Under the pieces are notes generated by a model. The model was not told the DNA's origin, did not search any database, and saw only the letters and a list, made by a program, of their open reading frames with translations. Shown here piece by piece: positions 1 to 4,959 of a stretch of 5,380 bases of DNA (positions are counted from its first letter, which is position 1; each line of letters begins with the position of its first letter). Location of the stretch: positions 1-5,380 of the forward strand of contig DKJZ01000080.1 of assembly GCA_002454975.1 (NCBI GenBank). Direction: 5' to 3'. Both the position numbers and the translations under genes were made by a program. The stretch is from Hylemonella sp. UBA6679 (GTDB taxonomy: Bacteria; Pseudomonadota; Gammaproteobacteria; Burkholderiales; Burkholderiaceae_C).

Positions 1-426
1 GAGACCCGTCTGATCCTGCGACAGGCCAGCGAGATCGGTGAGCACGCCAGCCGGCTGTGCCAGTTGCTCTTTGCCATCGAGGGCCGAGTGGGCCAGCGCA
101 AGCTCTGGGGCATCGTCAGTCTGGCCAGGCGTTACCCGGCACACTGCATCAATGCGGCCTGCGCGCAGGCCCTGGAGCAAGGGATCTACAGCTACAAGCG
201 CGTGCTGGCTCTGACTCAAACCATCTTTGCCCAGGCACTGGCGACCATCGAGACCGCCTCCAGCGGTGCGCCTGCCAGTGATTCCCACACGCTGACCCAG
301 CAGCATGAGCTCATCCGCGACGCCGATGAGTACGCCGATCTGTTCGCGCACGCGGCCGCCGTCACAGCGACCACCGCCACCGGCAGCACCACTGCAACCA
401 CCACCGAGCAAGGGGGCCGGGCATGA
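1..426 (+). CDS. istA: IS21-family transposase IstA, C-terminal part (5' truncated by window edge)
   Basis: This is the C-terminal 141 residues of the DDE-type transposase that catalyses strand transfer of the IS21-family element. The reading frame is open from base 1, so the gene starts outside the window; the helix-turn-helix and DDE catalytic core are not visible. The visible segment is mostly helical and includes a block around residues 31-70 (EGRVGQRKLWGIVSL, then ARRYPAHCINAACAQAL) that resembles the C-terminal region of IstA proteins. It is followed by a low-complexity tail rich in Thr and Ala (TATTATGSTTATTTEQ). The stop codon overlaps the istB start in an ATGA arrangement at 423-426, implying translational coupling. 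Identification rests mainly on position in front of istB plus this C-terminal pattern. Confidence 0.82.
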   Translation, partial: ETRLILRQASEIGEHASRLCQLLFAIEGRVGQRKLWGIVSLARRYPAHCINAACAQALEQGIYSYKRVLALTQTIFAQALATIETASSGAPASDSHTLTQQHELIRDADEYADLFAHAAAVTATTATGSTTATTTEQGGRA

Positions 427-1187
427 ACATGATCGAGATCGAACGCGCCCTGCGCGAGCTGCGCCTGTCCGGCATCGCCGAGACCCTGTCGACCCGCGTG
501 ATGCAGGCCCAGGCCGCCCAGCAGCCCTTCCTGGAGACCTTCGCCGCCATGCTCCAGGACGAGCTGGACCGGCGCCGCTCGCGCCTGACCGAGCGCCGCT
601 TCAAGCGCTCGGGCCTGGATGAACGGCTCTCTCTGGCGGACTTCGACTGGCGTTTCAATCCCAAGCTGCCGCGCAGTGCCTGCTTCGATTTGCACACGCT
701 GAAGTTCATCGGCGAGGGCGCCAACGCGTTGATCATCGGCAAGCCCGGCACCGGCAAGAGCCATGTGGCCAAGGCCGTGGCCTACCAGGCGACCTTGCAG
801 GGCTATGACGTCCGTTACCTGGAAGCCGATACCGAGTTTGCCCGTTACGCGTTGGCCAGCACCGCAGAGCGCACCGAGCTGCTCAAGGACTGGGTCGCAC
901 CGGACTTGCTCATCCTCGATGACCTGTTCCTGGCCAGGCGCATCAGCGAGCACGCCGCCGAAGTCCTGCAGGCCATCGTGCACCAGCGCTACAAGCTGCG
1001 CCGAGCCATCGTCATCACTTCCAACCGCGTGGTGCAGGACTGGGGCAAATACCTGGGCGACGCCACCATGGCCAGCACCATTCTGGATCGCCTCATGCAC
1101 CGCTGCGCGATGCTGGAGTTCGAGGGCAAGAGCTACCGCCTCAAAGAGGCCGCCGCTCGCATCGCCATCACCCCCGAGTCGTCATAA
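423..1187 (+). CDS. istB: IS21-family transposition helper ATPase IstB
   Basis: This is a 254-residue AAA+ ATPase that helps IstA select and engage target DNA during transposition; the length is normal for the family. Residues 1-80 form the N-terminal helical region typical of IstB (start MNMIEIERALRELRLSGIAE, then ERRFKRSGLDERLSLADFDW). The Walker A motif is GKPGTGKS at residues 106-113, Walker B is LLILDDL around 162-168 (acidic pair D166/D167), and a sensor-1-like ITSN ends at N201. The C-terminal ILDRLMHR segment is characteristic of IstB. The ATG overlaps the istA stop (ATGA), and there is no strong ribosome binding site of its own, so translation probably depends on coupling to istA. 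All expected motifs are intact, so the helper looks functional. Confidence 0.95.
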   Translation: MNMIEIERALRELRLSGIAETLSTRVMQAQAAQQPFLETFAAMLQDELDRRRSRLTERRFKRSGLDERLSLADFDWRFNPKLPRSACFDLHTLKFIGEGANALIIGKPGTGKSHVAKAVAYQATLQGYDVRYLEADTEFARYALASTAERTELLKDWVAPDLLILDDLFLARRISEHAAEVLQAIVHQRYKLRRAIVITSNRVVQDWGKYLGDATMASTILDRLMHRCAMLEFEGKSYRLKEAAARIAITPESS

Positions 1188-1203
1188 TCTGACCGGTCCT
1201 GCC

Positions 1204-1249
1204 TGGGGGAATTTGGGGTGGCCAAGGGTGGGGGAATTTGACCTGGCCA
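1204..1249 (+). repeat. Paired 21-bp direct repeats at the IS21-family terminus
   Basis: Two 21-bp copies lie at 1204-1224 and 1229-1249, 25 bp apart in register. Both have TGGGGGAATTTG, then three variable bases (GGG versus ACC), then TGGCCA, giving 18 of 21 identical. Repeated terminal sequences of this kind are known as transposase binding sites at IS21-family ends. The outer copy ends at the inferred IS boundary. Confidence 0.75.
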
Positions 1250-1453
1250 TCGGGGCTCAAACAGCGGCAGGTCCCGTACACGCCGCGTCGTCGTCTCTTG
1301 GACTTGATGGCACGGCGCTCCATACTGTTCGCAGTGCATTTCCCGGCCCATGGCCTTGAGGTGCACCGCCAGCGTTCGGCGGGGCTCCTGCGGCCACTCC
1401 ACTCGCTCTACCGAATAGCCTTCCCAACCTTCCAACAGCTTGCCATCGGCCAT
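1250..1453 (-). pseudogene. ISL3-family transposase, N-terminal remnant truncated by IS21 element
   Basis: Reading the minus strand from ATG at 1453 gives 68 residues that match the start of ISL3-family transposases: MADGKLLEGWEGYSVERVEW, a degenerate zinc-ribbon region (CEQYGAPC, residues 41-48), then the typical TTRRVRDLPLFEPR. The resemblance stops exactly where the IS21 terminal repeat begins (1249/1250). Beyond that the frame reads only into IS21 sequence, so the rest of the transposase has been separated or lost. An upstream in-frame GTG at 1474 is also possible. In the zinc ribbon, the position where a CxxC second cysteine would be expected is Tyr44, hinting at decay. It is non-functional in this window. 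Family assignment is from remembered motif patterns, not a database search. Confidence 0.75.
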
Positions 1454-1741
1454 CTGCTTTGCTCTCCAACGCACACTTCAAAGCCATCAGAGTACAAAAC
1501 CACAACGCATCTAGCCACGGTATTCCGTGATGAACCCCAGGTGCATGCGTCGTGCTGATCGCCCGGTATGCGTGTTCTTGATCGCATAACGCCCGCTTCA
1601 TGATCAGTGAGGCCGTCGCGGCAGGCGCACAAAGCTGTCGTTGACCAGCGGTACGCCTTTTCCTGCTTCGTTTTCTTGCTGTTCCGGCAACCCTTTGTAT
1701 GCGGTGAGCATGACCTGGTCTTAGCAACCAAATTACGGGTT
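1454..1741. other. Gene-poor stretch, probably upstream end of the broken ISL3 element plus unassigned DNA
   Basis: No convincing gene was found here. Bases 1454-1537 are likely the 5' flank of the ISL3-type transposase. On the minus strand a sequence beginning GGGTTCATCACGG near 1537 contains a perfect 5-bp dyad (CACGG at 1516-1520, CCGTG at 1525-1529) and could be the element's terminal repeat. From about 1540 to 1740 only short frames occur. One is a 35-codon minus-strand frame (1711 to 1604) that begins MLTAYKGLPEQQ and ends LPRRPH; it has no clear ribosome binding site and a stop just upstream. It may be a scrap of an older gene, but I do not recognise it. Confidence 0.5.
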
Positions 1742-1820
1742 TTCCCTATGTATGCATCATATATATATGTCGCATACTACACATATATTTTATGTAAATG
1801 CATGCAATCATGTAGACATT
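1742..1820 (+). promoter_or_regulatory. AT-rich, palindrome-containing upstream region of the hydroxylase cluster
   Basis: This stretch is strikingly AT-rich compared with the IS DNA to its left. It contains a perfect 12-bp palindrome CATATATATATG (1758-1769), an imperfect ACATA...TATGT dyad (1781-1795), a perfect 8-bp palindrome TGCATGCA (1799-1806), and two ATGCAT copies (1752-1757 and 1798-1803) 46 bp apart. Its location directly before the first gene of a five-gene run makes it the obvious place for the promoter and possibly a regulator site. TATATT at 1784-1789 could serve as a -10 box, but no good -35 partner is visible, so no promoter is called precisely. Confidence 0.4.
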
Positions 1821-1821
1821 C

Positions 1822-1826
1822 AGGAG
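1822..1826 (+). promoter_or_regulatory. Ribosome binding site deciding the hydroxylase start
   Basis: AGGAG at 1822-1826 is followed by two in-frame ATGs. The one at 1827 abuts the site (zero spacing), while the one at 1833 has a 6-base spacer and is preferred. A longer in-frame reading from ATG 1752 runs through the AT-rich regulatory stretch and lacks a ribosome binding site. Confidence 0.8.
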
Positions 1827-1832
1827 ATGACC

Positions 1833-2624
1833 ATGGAACTTGTTCACAGCCCAATGGGGCTACGCCAGCGTAAATACCGGGAAATCTACCGCTCGCGCCT
1901 GAGCGGCTTCTACAACGGCTATTACCACGCCTTCCTGATTCTCGGGGTGGGTCTGTACGAGATCTATTTTGCGACGCGTCACATCAGCAATGTGTTGTGG
2001 TGGGAATGGCTTTTTGTGCCAGCGGTGTTTTTATTTGCCCAGTGGGTGGAGTACCTGAATCATCGCTTCTTAGCACATCGGCCTTCGAAATCCCCGTTCT
2101 GGCGCCTGATCTATGTGCGTCACACCCTGATGCATCACCAGTTCTTTACGGCGGAGGAGCCACGATTCGCCAGCCATAAGGACTGGCGTGTCACGATATT
2201 TCCGCCGTTCACCCTCGTGTTTTTCACGCTGACCACAATACCATTTGCCTTTCTGGCTGGGATAATCATTTCTGTGAATGTTGGCTGGCTCATCTTTGCA
2301 ACCGCCATTGGAAGCTATGTGTTCTATGAGCTACTGCATTTCCTGTGCCATGTGGACGATAATTGGTTTCTGCGCCACTGCCCCATCGTGAACACCGCTA
2401 GGCGGCATCACACCGCACACCACGAATCTTCCGTGATGATGGAATACAACATGAGCATTGTATTTCCGTTTTGGGACTGGGTCTACGGCACTTCCGACCT
2501 GGATCGTGGCCTGTTCGGACATTTGTTTAATGGTTACAGCACCAAGTATGTGAAGAAGGACCTTCGCAAAACCCGCAAGACGCCGGTCGAAACACCGATC
2601 GACACCAAGCCTGATTTCCGGTGA
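1833..2624 (+). CDS. Membrane di-iron hydroxylase/desaturase, fatty acid hydroxylase (sterol desaturase-like) superfamily
   Basis: This 263-residue integral membrane protein is predicted to insert oxygen into (or desaturate) a hydrophobic substrate using a histidine-ligated di-iron centre. The eight-histidine pattern of the fatty-acid hydroxylase superfamily is complete: HRFLAH (HX4H, H77/H82), HTLMHH (HX3HH, H97/H101/H102), HFLCH (HX3H, H169/H173) and HHTAHH (HX2HH, H193/H196/H197, preceded by H192). Hydrophobic segments at about 32-48, 56-75, 121-147 and 148-170 place the histidine clusters on one, presumably cytoplasmic, face. The C-terminus is basic and polar. It is the first gene of a five-gene same-strand run, 44 bp before the next gene. 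Electrons must come from a partner (ferredoxin, cytochrome b5-like or reductase) that is not encoded here. The substrate is unknown: a lipid, terpenoid, steroid or alicyclic/alkyl-aromatic pollutant are all possible. GC is about 42-50%, lower than the flanking IS genes, which suggests separate origin. Confidence 0.9.
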   Translation: MELVHSPMGLRQRKYREIYRSRLSGFYNGYYHAFLILGVGLYEIYFATRHISNVLWWEWLFVPAVFLFAQWVEYLNHRFLAHRPSKSPFWRLIYVRHTLMHHQFFTAEEPRFASHKDWRVTIFPPFTLVFFTLTTIPFAFLAGIIISVNVGWLIFATAIGSYVFYELLHFLCHVDDNWFLRHCPIVNTARRHHTAHHESSVMMEYNMSIVFPFWDWVYGTSDLDRGLFGHLFNGYSTKYVKKDLRKTRKTPVETPIDTKPDFR

Positions 2625-2668
2625 GGCGTCAATGTTTAACAAACTCTGAGAATTCTAGGAGATGAGCG

Positions 2669-2854
2669 ATGCCTGTGGGTAAGAAAGTTATGTTCTCCGT
2701 GCTGCTTTTATGCGCAGGAGTACTGGGCTATTGGATCGAAGTAGCGATGGGTATGGAGCGCAACATTCCCTATCTCATTGTATTGGTTGTATTTCTGATG
2801 CTCGGCCTTTGGTCCATGTCGGCGGTGCAGAAAAAAGACGAGGGTAACAAATGA
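2669..2854 (+). CDS. Small two-helix membrane protein, function unknown
   Basis: This 61-residue protein has two predicted transmembrane helices (about residues 7-23 and 33-50), a short charged turn between them (MGMERN), and a lysine/acid-rich C-terminal tail (QKKDEGNK). I do not recognise a family. The start is supported by AGGAG at 2657-2661 with a 7-base spacer. The stretch from the ribosome binding site onward (AGGAGATGAGC) nearly repeats that of the hydroxylase gene (AGGAGATGACC). It lies 44 bp after the hydroxylase stop, and its stop overlaps the next start as ATGA (2851-2854), so it is embedded in the operon. Position next to a membrane oxygenase suggests an accessory or stabilising subunit, but this is inference only. 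Confidence 0.75.
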   Translation: MPVGKKVMFSVLLLCAGVLGYWIEVAMGMERNIPYLIVLVVFLMLGLWSMSAVQKKDEGNK

Positions 2855-3195
2855 TCAAAATCGCACAGGAGCAGCCATCTGCGGGTATCTACAGCGGAGA
2901 GCGCACCATCGACGGTCTGGTGGTCATGTACAAAGGGGCTCCTCTGACGAAGCTGCTCGCGCTCGACGAGACGTCGAACGATGACTTCGAATGGGGCTAT
3001 GAAGGTGACTCGCCGGCAAGACTGGCCCATGCTCTGCTGTTGCATCGTACTGGCGACCCCGCGGTGGCTGATGCCTTTTCCATTCGTCTGATGGTGCAGT
3101 TTGTCGCAAAATTAGACAACGAATGGGAGGTGCGGGAAGGCCAATTGGATCGTCTGATTGAAGAGATCCAGCAATCCACACCGGCATTGTCCTGA
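2851..3195 (+). CDS. DUF6166-like conserved hypothetical protein
   Basis: This is a 114-residue soluble protein with no signal peptide or membrane segment. The pattern YSGERTIDGLVV (14-25), then FEWGY (46-50), then SPARLAHALLLH (54-65), followed by an F...FVAKL...W helix-rich end, matches what I remember of the DUF6166 family (GYGGSGPAQLALALL-type motif). No biochemical role is established for that family to my knowledge. The start codon overlaps the stop of the small membrane protein gene (ATGA), with GAGG at 2840-2843 seven bases upstream, so translation is probably coupled. The following hydrolase starts 24 bp after its stop. Possible roles are a regulatory or assembly partner of the hydroxylase pathway, or an unrelated passenger. 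The gene is clearly real; the function is unknown. Confidence 0.82.
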   Translation: MIKIAQEQPSAGIYSGERTIDGLVVMYKGAPLTKLLALDETSNDDFEWGYEGDSPARLAHALLLHRTGDPAVADAFSIRLMVQFVAKLDNEWEVREGQLDRLIEEIQQSTPALS

Positions 3196-3219
3196 CGTTC
3201 GTGGAAGCGAGGAAACGAT

Positions 3220-3990
3220 ATGTTGTCACCGAATGCCGTTGGCTCGATCGATGCCATCGAGTACCTGTCTGGCGCGAGCACCGAAGTTCGGTCTGAGGGT
3301 TCAGGTCCACCACTGATCCTGCTGCATGGTTTGCAGAGCGATCTGACTATCTGGGATGGTGTTTGCGAGCATCTTCGCAGTGTGGAGCGCATTCGGCTGA
3401 ATTTTCCTGGCAGAGGAAAATCTGCCAGAGGGAGCGACACATGGCATTCGTTGGAGTATTTCTATTCAATAGGAAGGTTTGCTGAGCTGCTTCATTCGTT
3501 GGTGCAAAAGCTGGATCGTCGTGTATCCATTGCTGGTTGGAGCATGGGGGCAATGGTCGCACTGGAGTATGTCAAACGTTACGGCACCGATGACATCCGA
3601 TCGCTGGTGCTGTGCTCCGGATTGTCGAAAGTGGCGGGGGTGGCAAACATATTTCAGTCCATGAATGATGAAGGGCTCCTGATGGAAATATCCGAACGCT
3701 CCGAGAAGGCGGGATTGAAGGGGTCGACGGATCCCTTGGCTGTGCTCAATTGCTGGAAATCCATGCTGCATTTCGATTGCAGGGAGGTACTTTATAAAAT
3801 TGATATCCCGACATTGATCGTGCATGGTATCGAGGATCTGGATTGCCCGTTTTCGGATGCCATGCTGGTTTCCCAGCGAATTCCGTGTTCGGAACTTGTT
3901 GCGCTGGATGGATGCGGCCATCTGATCCTGTCTGAAAGGCCCGGGGCAGTGGGTTTAGCTATTTCAGAAGGTATGAAAAGGTTAGGCTGA
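3220..3990 (+). CDS. Alpha/beta-hydrolase fold protein (esterase/lactonase/C-C hydrolase type)
   Basis: This is a 256-residue cytoplasmic alpha/beta-hydrolase of normal length. The oxyanion-hole region is LILLHGLQ with H36-G37, followed by the strand and loop FPGRGKS (62-68). The nucleophile elbow is GWSMG with Ser108, the acid is Asp206 in HGIED (202-206), and the catalytic histidine is His234 in GCGHLI. All three triad residues are therefore present. The family also includes BioH-like esterases, 3-oxoadipate enol-lactonases and meta-cleavage hydrolases; the sequence alone does not distinguish among these. The start is supported by GAGGA at 3209-3213 with a 6-base spacer. It is the fourth gene of the run, 24 bp after the DUF6166 gene and 89 bp before the SDR start. 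A likely job is hydrolysis of an ester, lactone or ring-cleaved intermediate made in the same pathway. Confidence 0.92.
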   Translation: MLSPNAVGSIDAIEYLSGASTEVRSEGSGPPLILLHGLQSDLTIWDGVCEHLRSVERIRLNFPGRGKSARGSDTWHSLEYFYSIGRFAELLHSLVQKLDRRVSIAGWSMGAMVALEYVKRYGTDDIRSLVLCSGLSKVAGVANIFQSMNDEGLLMEISERSEKAGLKGSTDPLAVLNCWKSMLHFDCREVLYKIDIPTLIVHGIEDLDCPFSDAMLVSQRIPCSELVALDGCGHLILSERPGAVGLAISEGMKRLG

Positions 3991-4067
3991 ATGGCCAGGG
4001 ATTTGTCGGGTTGGTTTCATCAGGGTAATGTGTCATTGGTCGGATTTTTATTGCTTTTTTTGAAATG

Positions 4068-4073
4068 AAGGAG
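4068..4073 (+). promoter_or_regulatory. Ribosome binding site deciding the SDR start (GTG)
   Basis: AAGGAG at 4068-4073 lies six bases before GTG at 4080. The in-frame ATG at 4065 precedes the site and cannot use it, so the GTG is preferred. It also gives the usual SDR N-terminus, (M)RLEGKVALVTGG. Confidence 0.8.
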
Positions 4074-4079
4074 ACAGCT

Positions 4080-4829
4080 GTGCGGCTTGAAGGCAAAGTG
4101 GCTTTGGTAACGGGTGGTGCAGGTGGCATTGGTGCTGCCATCTGCAAGTTGTTCACGCAAGAAGGGGCTACCGTATACATCTGCGATCTGCATGTGCAGG
4201 ATGGCGAGACGTTGGCTCAGAAGTACATCGTGGAAGACAAGAAGGTGTATTTCCTACCTCTGGACGTGGCGGATGCACATGCATGGCAGTCGGTACTGGC
4301 TCGCGTCGAGGCGTCGGAGGGCCGCCTGGACGTGCTGGTCAACAACGCCGGCATCAGCGGATCGGTGCCCGACCGGATGGACCTGGACTATTTCGACAAG
4401 CAATGGGAGATCAACGCACGCGGGACTTTCCTGGGGATGAAGCTGGCCCGCGATCTGCTGGCCAAGAGTGGGCGGGGGTCGATCGTCAACATGTCATCCG
4501 TGCTGGGGTTGATCGCCCATGAAATCACGCACATGGGCTACAACGCCTCCAAGGGCGCTGTGCGCCTCATGTCCAAGGCAGCGGCGGTGCAGTTCGCCGA
4601 TCAGGGCATCCGCGTCAACTCCGTTCACCCTGGTTGGATGTCCGCCATGCGCACATCGGTCAGCAGCGCGGATCCCGAACAGCGCAAGAAGCTCAACGCC
4701 GAAGTGCCTCTCAAGCGCTCCGGCACGGCAGAGGAAGCCGCCCAGGCTGTGCTGTTTCTCGCCTCCGACGATTCATCGTATGTGACAGGTTCCGAACTTG
4801 TCGTTGATGGCGGCTTGTCCGCCCGATAG
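4080..4829 (+). CDS. Short-chain dehydrogenase/reductase (classical SDR, probably NAD-dependent)
   Basis: This 249-residue classical SDR (from GTG 4080) interconverts an alcohol and a ketone or aldehyde. The Rossmann cofactor motif is TGGAGGIG (11-18). Asp36 ends the second strand (YICDL), which normally indicates NAD(H) rather than NADP(H). NNAG is at 88-91, the active-site Asn is N112, the catalytic serine is in NMSS (S140 most likely), and Tyr154/Lys158 form YNASK. The Ser-to-Tyr spacing appears to be one residue longer than usual. HPGW follows the catalytic core, and the C-terminal VTGSELVVDGG is typical. It sits 89 bp after the hydrolase on the same strand. It would suit oxidation of an alcohol formed by the hydroxylase, or of a downstream hydroxy-intermediate. 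The first ~185 bp are about 53% GC and the rest about 60-70%, so the gene may have been assembled by recombination or be less adapted at its 5' end. Confidence 0.95.
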   Translation: MRLEGKVALVTGGAGGIGAAICKLFTQEGATVYICDLHVQDGETLAQKYIVEDKKVYFLPLDVADAHAWQSVLARVEASEGRLDVLVNNAGISGSVPDRMDLDYFDKQWEINARGTFLGMKLARDLLAKSGRGSIVNMSSVLGLIAHEITHMGYNASKGAVRLMSKAAAVQFADQGIRVNSVHPGWMSAMRTSVSSADPEQRKKLNAEVPLKRSGTAEEAAQAVLFLASDDSSYVTGSELVVDGGLSAR

Positions 4830-4898
4830 CCGCCAGCAAGTGCCCGAAGGCATCGACGGGCTTGCATCGGTGCCAACCTAAAAAGCCGGGAAAAAGAT

Positions 4899-4925
4899 GC
4901 CCCCCGCTGGCGTGTGGCGGTGGGC
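4899..4925 (+). other. GC-rich inverted repeat between SDR and TRAP binding-protein genes
   Basis: GCCCCCCGC (4899-4907) and GCGGTGGGC (4917-4925) can form a 9-bp stem with one mismatch and a 9-base loop. No T-run follows, so it is not a standard intrinsic terminator. It ends 21 bases before the AAGGAG of the next gene and could act as an mRNA processing or stability element, an operator, or a weak attenuator. Confidence 0.35.
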
Positions 4926-4959
4926 GAACTTGCCTGAACTCTACAGAAGGAGACAAGAC

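Larger units (their letters stand above)
1..1249 (+). mobile_element. IS21-family insertion sequence, right-hand portion
   Basis: This is the distal part of an IS21-family element: the end of the istA transposase gene, the complete istB helper gene, and about 62 bp of terminal DNA after istB. The istA-istB order with a short overlap is the family hallmark. The right boundary is placed at 1249 for two reasons. A pair of direct repeats ends there with a TGGCCA sequence, and IS21 elements typically finish in CA. In addition, recognisable coding sequence of another transposase (ISL3 type, minus strand) begins directly after this point. The left end lies outside the window, so target-site duplication cannot be checked. 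Its GC content (about 70% where counted in istB) is well above that of the metabolic genes downstream. Confidence 0.85.

Noticed and set aside
216..1100. Long minus-strand open frame (294 codons) opposite istA/istB
   Set aside because: It is antisense to istB with clear Walker motifs; long antisense frames are common in high-GC DNA, and the product shows no recognisable family.
763..1359. Second plus-strand frame overlapping istB
   Set aside because: Its composition is low-complexity and Ser/Pro/Ala-rich, typical of a shadow frame, and it runs across the IS boundary.
1752..1832. N-terminal extension of the hydroxylase from ATG 1752
   Set aside because: It has no ribosome binding site, it runs through the AT-rich promoter-like region, and a well-spaced AGGAG precedes ATG 1833.
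1607..1873. Plus-strand 88-codon frame across the hydroxylase leader
   Set aside because: It overlaps the hydroxylase start in another frame, has no ribosome binding site, and its product is not protein-like.
4003..4031. TTGTCG - 17 bp - TAATGT as a promoter for the SDR gene
   Set aside because: Only 4/6 and 3/6 consensus matches, so it is not distinguishable from chance; the 89-bp gap could still hold a promoter.
4041..4061. T-rich stretch before the SDR as an intrinsic terminator of the upstream genes
   Set aside because: No stable stem precedes the T-run.
4065..4079. ATG at 4065 as SDR start
   Set aside because: The AAGGAG lies after this ATG and is correctly spaced to the in-frame GTG at 4080, which gives the canonical SDR N-terminus.
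4842..4861. GCCCG...CGGGC hairpin after the SDR stop as a terminator
   Set aside because: The stem is only 5 bp with a 10-base loop, and no T-run follows.
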